NCBI GenBank assembly: GCA_034401795.1
Contig: CM067370.1
Coordinates: forward strand, 105,627,387-105,691,386
Reading direction: 5' to 3'
From: Chaetoderma sp. LZ-2023a
Taxonomy: Eukaryota; Mollusca; Caudofoveata; Chaetodermatida; Chaetodermatidae
DNA length: 64,000 bases
Positions 20,340-30,555 of the stretch are shown here, piece by piece. The stretch's first letter is position 1. The number at the start of each line of letters is the position of its first letter. The notes beneath the pieces are model-generated. The model did no database searches, was not told the DNA's origin, and saw nothing but the letters and a program-made list of their open reading frames with translations. Both the position numbers and the translations under genes were made by a program.

Positions 20340-20835
20340 GGGGCGAATGTCTTGTTGTCATCAGGTCAATGAGTAATAAGAGTGTAAACACTAAATGGGC
20401 GTCTGATATCCCATCCGTGCTGGCATATATGTTAATGGAGGGGCTGTCAAACAGGTGATTTACAGGTGTGAACAGGCTAGGACTGATAGCTTTTCATAGG
20501 TTGCTGTTGGCACCTGGGAGATACTCTATCACGTCCTGGCCGACTTCTACTAGTGAGCTGCTGTGTGCACTGCCCAGAGGATTATATATTGTACATGAGC
20601 TGCCAGTCTCCACACGCTAACGCGCATGTGCTGGCTACCTCTTATGGCTGCGCATGCACATCAGGCGATCTCACAAACTCTTCTATTTTGTTCCTCTTTC
20701 ACATAGCTATACACGTGTGCCTTAGGCTACCCAGGAGGGCGAGGTTGGAGTGTCCTAGACCGGGTCATTCCATACCCAGATGTGCTGGGCCGGTTCGTAC
20801 CCAACAGGGCGGTCCACGCTACACCCCACTGTTGT
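20340..20835 (-). repeat. Inverted copy of the repeat-A end module at the Polinton right edge
   Basis: On the minus strand, sequence starting near 20,830 has GGGTACGAACCGGCCCAGC, CTATGTGAAAGAGG, AAGAGTTTGTGAGATCGCC and CATGCGCA in the same order as copy A at 7840-8010. It is inverted relative to copy A, so the region 7.8-20.8 kb is bounded by similar modules in opposite orientation. A TATATAAT word lies at 20,583-20,590. It lacks the CRE/CCAAT promoter of A, B and C. Confidence 0.45.
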
Positions 20836-21782
20836 GTGCACCAAGGCCAGACTCTTCTATCTGCAGGAGCCGTGGATTGTTAAATACCTTGTAGTTCAGT
20901 GTGGATAATGTTCTGCCTTGGCCGGTACCCTGCTTAATCGGGAAAGGTGTAGATAGCTGGTGATCCCATTTGACTTTAGCAGAAATCTCTTTGTACCATT
21001 TGTTCATGATGGTCCATAATGATAGTGGAATCCCAAGTTTGTACAGTTTCACCATCATGGAGACATCGAATGCTTTTTTCCGCATCCATCAGAAGCATTA
21101 CCATGTCTTGATTATTGTGCTCATGTTCTGCCGTGGTTTCGGTCACAAGAAGAGAAGTAAACAGGTAACTGGCACCCTCTGTAAAACCGGCTTAGTGCTT
21201 ACTCTGAACAGGATCAAGGAAACGGCTTAGTCTGGTTGCTATAATGATCTCCAGAAGTTTTCCGCCAATGGAACACACCATGATGCCACAGTAGCTACCC
21301 GGAACATGCTTGGACTTTGTCTTCTTCAGTATCAGCGTTAAGGTTCCCACATTGAATATCGCAGGAACATGCTTTAACTGGAGGATGGAATTTTAAAGAG
21401 CACAAAGGACTGACATCAGCTCATCAAGGCTATGAATGATATGCTCTGTAGAAAGTCCAATCTGGTCTGGCGCTTTGCGACGATGATGATGTTTAGCAGC
21501 CAACCTCACCTCTTCGGAAGTAATTAGAAGTGGGACAATAGACCTACAGTCACTGAGTTGACCGATATTAGCGATATCATGATCTATCAGATCCTTGAAG
21601 TCATCATTAATGTTTGGGTTAGATTGTGGTGTCATAACATCATAATAGTAATTAGCAAATGCTTCTGTAATAGTCTCTGGTGTTGTATGGTCTGTCTCAT
21701 TGTGAGTGATCCTCTTGTAGCTTGCAGGGTTTCGTTGGGTCATTCCGGTATGAATCACTCGGCCGTCATGCCACATGTGCAT
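20836..21782 (-). pseudogene. LINE ORF2, N-terminal part of reverse transcriptase
   Basis: Two minus-strand ORFs. 21,782-21,393 carries AFANYYYDVMTPQSN and RRKAPDQIGLSTEHIIHS, the usual start of LINE RT. 21,085-20,819 carries KAFDVSMMVKLYKLGIP, WYKEISAKVKW and IKQGTGQGRTLSTLNYKVF, RT blocks just before the catalytic Asp pair, which is missing. It breaks at both ends: upstream at repeat copy B, downstream at the Polinton-edge module. Frame changes lie between the two ORFs. Confidence 0.75.
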
Positions 21783-22254
21783 GACGAATGAGGGGGCTGG
21801 CTAGCTCCGAGTCTCGGGGTTCCGGATCCCGTATAACGTCGCTCCGTGGAGTACATAGACTGACTTCTAGAGCTGGTGGAACAATGATGTTCCAGTGGGG
21901 CCATGCGACCATTGACGCTGAGATTAAACGCCACGGTGTCGTCCCAACTATTTGTGCCACCGGTATGTCTTTCCATTGGTAATTTATGTAATGGAGTATA
22001 AAAATATATATATAAATATTATGACGAACAAACAAGTTTAACCGTTTGATAGGGTGAGCATGTACAATAATACATAAAGTAGAGTCAGCTAATGTACTTT
22101 GCATGTGGGGTCGCCGAAGGTACCTCACAGATTCGCAAATCCGCAGAGGTATCCCCGCAAGGGAGGAATTCATACAACGAGGGCACTGATTAACTTAATA
22201 TAAGTTATTATACCTTCATGATACAAATGAAAAAGATTACTGATGTTACGAGAG

Positions 22255-22400
22255 GAACATGCCTCGCACGGGCTTCATCCTAGATGCTACTTATTGTTGC
22301 GAGAGGTAATAGCCTCGTGTGGGCCTCTGTCACAGGATAATCTCACTTATGCAAGAGGCAAGTGCCTCACGCGGGCCTCCATCACAGGAAAATGCCTTCG
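22255..22400. repeat. Three tandem units with GCCTCGCACGGGC core (copy B)
   Basis: Units begin near 22,255, 22,300 and 22,345, each a GAGG...GCCTCxxxxGGGCxTC word of about 45-55 bp. Single copies appear at 58,980 (same orientation) and, inverted, near 62,200 in copy C. Confidence 0.6.
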
Positions 22401-24774
22401 ATGCTGAAGCGGAGGAAAAGAGCTGGCAAAAAGGGCCACTCTTTTGTTCAACAAAAATGCTGTGGAAAAGACCATCCTAGCGAAATATATAATTAAACAT
22501 GATGCATACTAGTTTATGTGAAGATGGAGCCAGTGACTCCCGAAGGATTCACAAGTCACCGTCTTATGTAATTCTAAGATACTGCATTGGTAGTTGCAGC
22601 TTTATTTATGCGGGCCTTCTGCTACAGTCTAACCTACCATTTAATAGTTAGAAACGAAAACTAGCTTGGGCCACCAGTGGCAAGAGTTCCTACCTATCAT
22701 TGGATATAACTATGCCATGGGCGCAGATGCCCTGCTTCCCATAGGTTGCTATAGAAAGCATCTACCTCCATGGATAGTAGTGTACATGTTACTTTACAAC
22801 ACATCTGAGCTGGGTGAGAATCCAGATGCCTTGTTTCATAACCACATAAAACATCACTGGACGATGGCTACAGTTTACACACGCGAATTTGACAACTGAC
22901 ATATCATTATGGTGGGGTGGAGAGACGAATATCCACCACGAGTGTCCTTCCCGTGAGGGCATGACAGATTCTAAGATCATGCCTGGATACTACAATGAGT
23001 TGGGTGGAGATGCACATCTCGTCCGTCACCAATCCTAAGGACTTAACTATTGACCTGGCATTAGATTTACTTCCAATAATCCCAATATGCACTGCGGGCT
23101 GGGAGTAATATATCCTACTATATTAATAATACTAATAATAACATGTTTTCGCAGTGCTTTCCTTCCTTGGCAAAGTGCTAACTACTAAGTATCCGACGAT
23201 ACAGTGGGAGATGTATGTAACCCCACACTTTGTCCATCACTGCTCGAAAACCTCTGATAGTTTCCCAGAGTCAGATCAGTACAAAGTGCGGGAGGGATAT
23301 CCAAATAATTAAGAAACCTTGCGGCTGAGTGGATTGTGAAGAGAGACAATAACCTTAGTAGAATATTAGAGGACCTATAGGTAAATTGGCCAATTTTACA
23401 CAACCTTGCCAGAGTGGGAGGCTAGATTACCGCAATAACCAGAAAATAGGCATACACGATGAGTCTCCTAACGAAGAAATTGTCCCTGACCACTTTTAAC
23501 CTATCCTACCGAGCTGAATAGTCAAGGTTAGTCGATAGCATGCCGACCACGGATAGCGACCTCAGTGTAAAATTGTTGGTGGCGGGAATAAATAATGCGT
23601 GTGTTGATGCTGTATAGTATTTCCTATTGTACTGCGTTCCAAAGTTTTCTATAAATAAACAAAACATATGAGCAGGATGGCTACTTGCCATATATAGCTA
23701 ACCTATGCAATGAAACAATAACACAGTTTTTACAGTTTGCTTAGATGAGGTAGTAAGTATATAGGTTAATAACCTAACTGGTGTGGTTAGTTAAGCACCT
23801 ACAGTAAACAAGGATAATATACACAGTTTTAATAAAGAAATCATAAATTGCAGTCTTAGGACTGGTTTGGTACCTATTAGTCATCAGTACCTTTTACGGA
23901 TATAAATTATGACGTCATGACAATATGTATAAAGTTGAATATCTAATAGACATTAATGTTACAGGCTACTATGAGCTACTGAAATTGAGGTGCTAACATG
24001 TTTATAACGCGAGTCGACACGTTCTTGATGCGGGAAATGTTTCCATCTGAGAATTCCGCAGGTGTTGATCCACAGGGTCATCTCCGCATATAGGCTCCCG
24101 TAGACATGGTACGAACTCAGGACAGTGAAGCAAAGTAATGTAGAAATGTAAATTAGATAGTCGTTATAACATTCATAATAATCATTTCACAGAAGTGAGA
24201 AAAGTTCTCATCCGGCGACGGAGTAATAAAGTTAAGAATAACCCGTTAACAGATAGGGTTAATATATAATATTTCTATGCATGTACAATTGAAGCATACG
24301 GTGTGGGTGTGTCATCTAGTTCTTGTGGCGCACCAGGCAAAGTTACTGGGCTGCGGTCAAAAGTTATAAAAGTTAGTTACACAACATGCAGTGTGCTGGT
24401 TGAATTCCACTTTTGCGTGGTGGGCAGATCCGGCGAGTCATCCACCAAGAAACATCGCTGCTCTACTCCATGTAGAAGTTACATATCGGGCCACAGGGGC
24501 CCTTCCCGCAGAGGTTACTCTTACTGCTGTTCGAAAATGGGAACCACTATGTTAGAATTAAGTCCAAAAACTTATACTGCGTATGGGGGTGGGGGGGGGG
24601 GTAGCGAGAACTGTTTTGACGGGTGGGTGATCTGAAAGACGTCAGGAACTGCGGGGTATGTGATGTATCCTTCCTATTCGCAGGTATTCTGGTCCCTTGT
24701 CTTGTCCATGCCTCCAGTCAGTTCTTCACCCTCGGCATTCACGCCGACGATGCCCCTTATCTTTGGATTTCACC

Positions 24775-24847
24775 CCCTTTTATACTCGCAGTGACGTCAT
24801 AGATGGCTATCTCAACCAATCAGAGACTGGCGCCTCAGCCAATCAGC
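24775..24847 (-). promoter_or_regulatory. CCAAT / CRE / TATA promoter of repeat copy B
   Basis: Two CCAAT boxes (CCAAT at 24,815-24,819 and 24,839-24,843 on the plus strand, so inverted in the sense direction), a perfect TGACGTCA at 24,792-24,799, and TATAAAA at 24,778-24,784. Order and orientation equal those in copies A and C. Confidence 0.7.
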
Positions 24848-25385
24848 GCTCTAGATTAGCGTGACATATACACAAATAATTAAATATTACTATATGTATA
24901 GATGTGTAGAGTGACGTAGTAAGTCACGTGTACACAAACAACTGTGTATTACGATATGTATAGATACGCGATTACGACATTATAGAACTATTTTGAGCAT
25001 AATTTAGACGGGGAAAATCTATGATAACTCGGCCATTTCTGACCCGATTTAAAAATAGTTTAAAGTTTTAAAAAGCTCGTCAAATTCTGGTCCTGATTCG
25101 TACCAAGAACGACGAAAAATAGAAAAATTAAAGGGATTTTACAAGTACCTACTCGGTACACCAATAGCGCAACTCGCCTCCATTCTCAACACGCTATCGT
25201 CAATGAAGTGTCTGAGCGCGCACATGCGCGCTAGGCGTTCTTACGAACTTAGTTGTTTTCACGACAAGATGCCTTTTGTATAGGCCTATATAGGCTTATT
25301 GATCTAACAAGGGGCGTGCACTTATGGGCACTTCAGGACGGGCGGCCCATACCCAGCTTGGCTGGGACGGCCAGTACCCTCCTGG

Positions 25386-27223
25386 TTGATCCGTGTCACA
25401 CTCTGTCATGGTAGCTCTTGACTTTCTTTGCTTTGCAACAAGTTTTGCGAAGACGGAACCACCCACAGCTGATTGGATCTCTTGATAGAGGTCATTCCTG
25501 CGGAGTGTGTTGTCCTGTCTTTGAGCTCTGTGAACTTCATACATTAATTGTCTGATTTCTGAATGGATCGGGTCACCAGGATATTTACCATGTGCTTTCC
25601 ACTTCCAGAAGGCCATCTTATAGAGTCTTTGTACACTTGGAGGACACGCACAGGGACACATTTATCATTTCTTCTGCTGTGCATGTTCTTGTGTGGTACA
25701 GCCTGTTCAGCTGCTTTGAGGAGAGTACAGTGTAATCCATTCACACTATAATCTATATCTGTAGTCGTGCTGATAGATGCATCTCTAAGGTTGTATGTAT
25801 TACCCCCAGGTGATGGCCTTATAACACTCAGGATTATGTTGATCCCATTCCAGATAGTACGAGGTGGATGAGGCTTGCGCATCACAGTTGCTCTATGGCA
25901 GAAGTTAACAGTACAAGAGACTGGAGTATGATCCGAACCATTTGAGGTGAAAATGAGAGGAACAGCTTCGTCCAGAACAGCAACTTTTTCGACCAGATTG
26001 CTAGCTCCTCGAGAAAGAACATCGTCAATTTGCGATTTTGCTTGCTGATCATTGTTATTGGTGGCCATGTGAAATATAGGCTGTATTGGATAATTTTCTG
26101 CTAGGCAGAAGAGGGGTTTTCTGTTCTAAAGCTCGAAGAATTGGGTTAAACTGCCTTAGTGACCCTCTGTGCATGGAAGCATTAAGGTCTCCACACCGGA
26201 TGACCTGACCATCAGGATACTTGTTAATGATTTCTGAAATCTCACATAGGACAGATTGATAGTCTGCGATTTTTGATGAGCCCTCACATGACATATAGGT
26301 ATTGATACAAAGCAGCCGCTCTGAACCCCTGTTGAGCAGAATATAGACTGTATGCTCACTGACATCGCCCAATGGCTCAATAACAGCATCCAGACGAGAT
26401 TTCCATAGAAAGACTACCCCACCTTGAATGATCGACTGGATTATTTTCGTCAAAAGTCTTCAAATGAGCAGAACAATTATAAAAGCTATTGGCTATGACA
26501 TCATGCTTGAATAAGTAGAGCCAGTGTCCTTGGATAGCAATAATGTCGTGTTCCTTCCACAGCTCACTTAGACAAACTTTGTTGGAATGGAATCCTTTGG
26601 CCCTGTATGTTGCTAGTCGGATAACCCTTGATGGAGACTCTGAGGAGACATGCACAGCTGCTCTGGTGGTTTTGCTGTCAGACTGGTCTTGTCTAAAAAG
26701 ACTGAGCTGAAGAAGTGGTGAGATCGTCATTTGGGTATTGGACTTTGATGTTAATTGCTGAATTACAAGTTTGATCGCCATAGGAACCCAGCAGAAGTTC
26801 ACTATTGCTCGCGTTGATGGTATTTAGCAGATTCTCCACTACAGAGGACAATGAGCTTCCTCGAGAACCATTCTTGTCTCTACCGTTGGGACATACACCA
26901 TTCCTTTGGGTTACGAGTTCATTGGTTTGTGTTGGCGATGATATTGGGTTGTCTACCTTTTTACAGAATCAGCGCTAGCTGAAGAGCCTGGTATAGTTAT
27001 AACTTCCGGCAGTTGTGAAACTGCAGCTTTTGACGAGACAGAGTTCTTATTGACTGTTACTTTTCTGTCATGTTTGGGCTTTGATTGCTGCATAGGCTGC
27101 CAAGGGGCAGGATGGTGGAAATAAGGCTGATATTACTTAGATGGCAACAATGGCGCATGATTATACTGAGGGTGTGGTGGATGAAAGTTTGCATTAGAGC
27201 TATGGTTGAATGATGGTGGTGAC
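25386..27223 (-). pseudogene. LINE ORF1 end and ORF2 APE endonuclease
   Basis: The minus strand holds first (27,223 to about 26,900) a His/Pro/Gln-rich ORF1 tail (SFNHSSNANFHPPHPQYNH), then ORF2 from about 26,802. Endonuclease words: RLATYRAKGFHSNK, ELWKEHDIIAIQGHW, GGVVFLWKSRLDAV, CGDLNAS and SDHTPVSCTVNF, the APE-type nicking domain up to its SDHxPV end. Then a linker to RT with LVAKQRKSRATMTE, where copy B interrupts. Frame changes at about 26,440, 26,060 and 25,600. This is a decayed APE-type LINE of the CR1/Jockey kind. Confidence 0.75.
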
Positions 27224-27227
27224 ATAT
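27224..27227. repeat. 4-bp target-site duplication, left, of Ty3/env element
   Basis: ATAT immediately before the TG of the 5' LTR; matched by ATAT at 38,535-38,538 after the CA of the 3' LTR. Confidence 0.8.
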
Positions 27228-28874
27228 TGTAGATATGGGATTGTCTTGTGGGAAGTCATGCCCCCGCTGGACATCTTATATGTACGAGTAAGTCCCGAGT
27301 AAAAATTCAAAATTCAGATGTGAATATCAGGCGAGCTAATAGACTATGTCAGCATGTATATTAAGATGTACCGATCAGCGGTTACTAGCAATGATCATCA
27401 TCATCTATACTTAGATGCATTACCAGCATCTTATTATTTGGATATATATTTATTATTTGGATATATATTATTAGCACTGGATAACTGGTACCGTCCATAG
27501 CGTCCTTGTAAGAGGAATACGTACATTATCAGCGTGGGATATGCATACATTGTCAGACGAGGTACACATTATCAAATTGGCAAGATGATTAGCGTCTAGC
27601 CGGAATCAGATGAAATATGACATACGGAAGCAGTTAGTTACAATGGCGATCTATATTCTCACGAAAGCTTGAGAAAATGAACCGAGAAGTAAACAATCAG
27701 GATAACGAGAATGGTAACTTGTTTACCGATCATTCGTCATTTGGACAGATTCATAAGCAGTAGCCGAAAAGTAATCACTCAAGACTAAGAAGAATGGTAA
27801 CTTGTTTACCGGTCATTCGTCATTCTGACAGATTCATAGATGTTAGGTACACAAATCGAAACTTGTCATCAAACCTATCATTCGTCACTCTGACAGATTC
27901 ATGGATGTTGGGTACACAAATCAAAACTTGTCATCAAACCCATCATTCGTCATTCTGACAGATTCATGGATGTTGGGTACACAAATCGATACTTGGTATC
28001 AAACCGACCATTCGTCATTCGGACAGATTCATAGGCGTAGATACACAAATCGAGACTTGTCGTCAAACAAGATAAGTCATTCTGTCATAAAAGGCAGCTG
28101 GAATTTTAGAGAACAACAAGATATAAAAAACTAAGATTGTATATAAGGAGACCTTAACTTTCAGTCGGGGTTCGGTCCGGTCTCTAACGTTGAAGGTTCA
28201 GAAAAAGATTGGTCTGAAGAAAGCCTAGCCTCGAGTCCGCATAGTTCCGTGGAACTGATTTTGTCGAGATTCAAATGAATTCTTGGTGAATGGCTTTAAG
28301 TAGCCAAGAACAGTATTTGACGAAACTGCCTAGCGAATCGTGAAACGCAACTTTTAAATGATAGAATAACCAGTATTCGTATCGTGTAGATATCGGTTGT
28401 TTCTGTAGTCATTGGTGGCAGTATAAGTCATCCAAAATAGTCGGGCTAGTATAAGTACAATATTAATTATTTAACATCGCTGGTGGCAGTATAAGCCACT
28501 TATATTTACTTAGAGTTTTATTTTAACTTCTATCGTGACAGCATAAGTCACACATATTCATGGTCATATCAGACAGTCAAACTTCAGAGAATATATTATC
28601 ACTTCGATATCCTCGAAGCAAGAGTTTGGGTTATTTATTGTCCAGTCTCGAAGCGACGGAAGACCACCGTCCCGAGCCACCATCTTTTACCCGAGTCAGA
28701 TCAGGCCCAGATTATCGAGTATAAATATCGTCACCATCACCGTCGACGAGGCGAGCAGATAATCGTGCTACTGCATCTTTGATAAGAGGTTGTCACAGCA
28801 ACCGTTACATCATATTCTTATCAGAGGTGTGGTAGATATATTTCTAAATTAGACCCGAAGATCGAAAATCTTCA
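27228..28874 (+). repeat. 5' LTR of Ty3-type env-bearing element
   Basis: 1,647 bp, starts TGTAGATATGGG and ends AAAATCTTCA. The 3' LTR has exactly the same length with about 12 single-base differences counted by eye (roughly 0.7%) and no indels, so the insertion is recent. It contains a tandem array (27,720-28,080). A TATA-like TATATAAGG lies at 28,140-28,148 just after the array, the likely promoter, with GTATAAGTCA-type words repeated downstream (28,420-28,550). Confidence 0.92.
27720..28080. repeat. Tandem repeat array within the LTR
   Basis: About five units of roughly 65 bp built on TCATTCGTCATTCTGACAGA, TTCATGGATGTTGGGTACAC and AAATCGAAACTTGTCATCAA, the outer ones diverged. The same array sits at 37,380-37,740 in the 3' LTR. 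Its place just upstream of the probable TATA box suggests enhancer repeats. Confidence 0.8.
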
Positions 28875-28875
28875 G

Positions 28876-28893
28876 TGGCTTCGCCGTGCCAGG
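28876..28893 (+). promoter_or_regulatory. Putative tRNA primer-binding site
   Basis: TGGCTTCGCCGTGCCAGG starts one base after the LTR end; TGG complements a tRNA CCA 3' end. The tRNA species was not identified. Confidence 0.5.
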
Positions 28894-28928
28894 ATTGATA
28901 TATTCCAGGATTGGACACTGTGTGAACC

Positions 28929-28934
28929 GTGAGT
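28929..28934 (+). promoter_or_regulatory. Candidate 5' splice donor for env mRNA
   Basis: GTGAGT, a perfect intron-start match, lies between the primer site and the gag ATG. Env is the most 3' gene and needs a spliced message. Acceptor-like ACCAG and CACAG words lie at 34,300-34,325 just before the env ATG. Confidence 0.4.
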
Positions 28935-28973
28935 ACAATATATCAAAGTAACGACTGAGATAGACTGCCCAGA

Positions 28974-29756
28974 ATGGCCCAACCACAAAACCCTACCAAC
29001 CCGGGACTACCGCCAACCGACCGACAAATGAGACCCGAAACAGTGGCAGCCATGCAGGAAATGGGGACGGCAATGGCGGGAGCCATAGTACAAGGCGGGG
29101 ACCGACGCGAGACCGAGAGAATATACAGGCGAGAAATCCGGGACGCTATAGAATGCATCCAACCCTGTGACGGAGTGGTACCGGAAGAGGTACGAGAGTT
29201 TTTGGACGGCACAAGGAGGGCGTGGGCAGCCAACGAGGGGCGACTTGAAGGCGTACCTGTCTACGTCGTTACCCGAGCAGCCCGGGGACCATTAGCACGG
29301 GCACTGGACGGATTCCTTGCGGGGAAGGCAAGGGAGGACGTCACCTTCGAAGAGTTGCGGCAATACGTCACACTAAATTTTATATCCGCAAATGAAGGAG
29401 AGCGGATCAAATTCGATTTGGAGGGGACACATCAACGCCGAAATGAGACAGTGGTCACGTTTAACAGACGGTATTTGGAGGCAAGCGTGCGCGCCTACCC
29501 TGAGGCGAATGCAGATAATCGCCGCACCGTCCTGGGCATTTATTTACGTGCCCTGAACGATAAAAACTTAAGCAAACGCATCGTCCGGAAAAGGACGACG
29601 ACATTGGCATGGGCCATCGAAATTGCCGAGGAGGAGGAGACCTGCAACGACCTGCTACGGGCAATGAAAATTGACGGCGGCAGGCGTGAAGAGCGGATGG
29701 AGATAGGTGTGGAAAGTAGTGAGGGGGTTAAAAAGCCAAATGGCGCAGCAGGCTAA
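28974..29756 (+). CDS. gag: Gag (capsid) polyprotein, Ty3-type
   Basis: A 260-aa intact frame from the ATG at 28,974. Helical capsid-like content: TRAARGPLARALDGFLAG, DVTFEELRQYVTLNFIS, RRNETVVTFNRRYLEASV and TTTLAWAIEIAEEEETCN, the arrangement of Metaviridae retrotransposon Gag. It forms the particle shell and packages RNA. It has no zinc knuckle of its own; those are in the next ORF, which overlaps this one by up to 50 bases in the +1 frame. It lies 80 bp after the primer-binding site. The split from the nucleocapsid is unusual and could be a programmed event or a mutation. Confidence 0.85.
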   Translation: MAQPQNPTNPGLPPTDRQMRPETVAAMQEMGTAMAGAIVQGGDRRETERIYRREIRDAIECIQPCDGVVPEEVREFLDGTRRAWAANEGRLEGVPVYVVTRAARGPLARALDGFLAGKAREDVTFEELRQYVTLNFISANEGERIKFDLEGTHQRRNETVVTFNRRYLEASVRAYPEANADNRRTVLGIYLRALNDKNLSKRIVRKRTTTLAWAIEIAEEEETCNDLLRAMKIDGGRREERMEIGVESSEGVKKPNGAAG

Positions 29757-30555
29757 AATGATCGAGCAGCTGTGCGGGTTGGTGCAGGATTTGCAAGCAG
29801 CGCAAGAACGACCTAAACCGGCAGCCCAACGCGCTGCACCCACGCGAAAAACAGCAACCCCGCCACCCAAGCAACTTAATCCGGGAGCGGGACGCAGATC
29901 GCCGAGAAGCGCCGCAAACATTACCTGCTACAATTGTGGACAAATCGGTCACTATAAAAGTGACTGCCATCAGGCAGTGCAACCAACCGCACGACGACTA
30001 CAACCGCGACCACAGCCCCGACCACAATGGCCACCCATGACCTGTTCCCAGTGCGGGAGAAAAGGACACATGGCCCAGAATTGTTTTGGGGTATACATGA
30101 CCCGACAGACGACTCCGACCGTAACGACGAAATGTTTTGGGTGTAATCAGAATGGACACTTCGTTAAGGATTGTCCGCATGGCGTGCGCGGCCAGCGCAG
30201 AGAACCACCGACCGGACAGATAGATCGACCGTTGGAACGACGAGCAGTGAAGCGTCCACGTGAAGAAGAGAATTGGGACATGGAAATCGACGCAATAAAC
30301 GACCGACAGACGAACGTACGAACGACGCCACGAGAATGTTCCCGCAACTACAGAAAGGACATAAACAATCAGATGCGCGTGGGAGAAGATTATATTGATC
30401 GTGACGGTTTTATTTTAATGAGTGAAAATACCGATGCACATGGCCGTTATTCAGACGGTATCAGAAATAATGCATCGAATCATAGGCACAGTTACGCCGA
30501 AGTGGTTAATGGGCGAAGGAGCCCGGGAAACGACGACGGAGAGAGCCGTTGGTGA
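29740..30555 (+). CDS. Nucleocapsid ORF with three zinc knuckles
   Basis: In the +1 frame relative to gag. An ATG at 29,740 lies 16 bases inside the gag end, so reinitiation or +1 shifting could express it; the open frame reaches back to about 29,707. Three CCHC knuckles: CYNCGQIGHYKSDC (29.93 kb), CSQCGRKGHMAQNC (30.04 kb) and CFGCNQNGHFVKDC (30.13 kb), with basic Arg-rich linkers. These bind genomic RNA. After the knuckles about 120 residues are of unknown role. The frame stops at 30,553, downstream of a GGGAAAC heptamer that would move ribosomes into pol. Confidence 0.85.
   Translation: MAQQAKMIEQLCGLVQDLQAAQERPKPAAQRAAPTRKTATPPPKQLNPGAGRRSPRSAANITCYNCGQIGHYKSDCHQAVQPTARRLQPRPQPRPQWPPMTCSQCGRKGHMAQNCFGVYMTRQTTPTVTTKCFGCNQNGHFVKDCPHGVRGQRREPPTGQIDRPLERRAVKRPREEENWDMEIDAINDRQTNVRTTPRECSRNYRKDINNQMRVGEDYIDRDGFILMSENTDAHGRYSDGIRNNASNHRHSYAEVVNGRRSPGNDDGESRW
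30525..30531 (+). promoter_or_regulatory. GGGAAAC slippery heptamer, probable -1 frameshift site
   Basis: In the upstream frame the codons read CCG GGA AAC, so the heptamer G GGA AAC is in the X XXY YYZ register. A -1 shift here enters the pol frame, which has no stop before 32,703. Pol has no ATG at its beginning. GGGAAAC is an established retroviral slippery type. A downstream pseudoknot was not modelled. Confidence 0.75.

Larger units (their letters stand above)
21757..25385 (-). mobile_element. Repeat family copy B, inserted in the LINE
   Basis: Flanked on both sides by LINE ORF2 sequence on the minus strand. In minus orientation: start module (AGCCAAGCTGGGTATGG near 25,355), the promoter at 24.8 kb, GGCCAATTT near 23.39 kb, the CTATCAGAGGTTTTCGAGC word near 23.25 kb, then a segment with tandem GCCTCGCACGGGC-type words (22,240-22,470), and a terminal 70-codon ORF (21,976-21,760) beginning MERHTGGTNS. 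A TGTG at each LINE junction could be a 4-bp target duplication. The body is non-coding. A poly-G stretch lies at 24,589-24,601. Confidence 0.55.

Noticed and set aside
22666..23092. Small ORFs on both strands in repeat copy B
   Set aside because: Not conserved in copies A or C at the corresponding places.
27720..28080. Regularly spaced repeats that could suggest a CRISPR array
   Set aside because: The whole 65-bp unit is repeated with no unique spacers, the array lies inside an LTR and is duplicated in the other LTR, and the genome is eukaryotic.
27901..28134. 77-codon ORF in the LTR, repeated at 37,561
   Set aside because: It falls in the tandem array and the probable promoter; duplication follows from the LTR pair.
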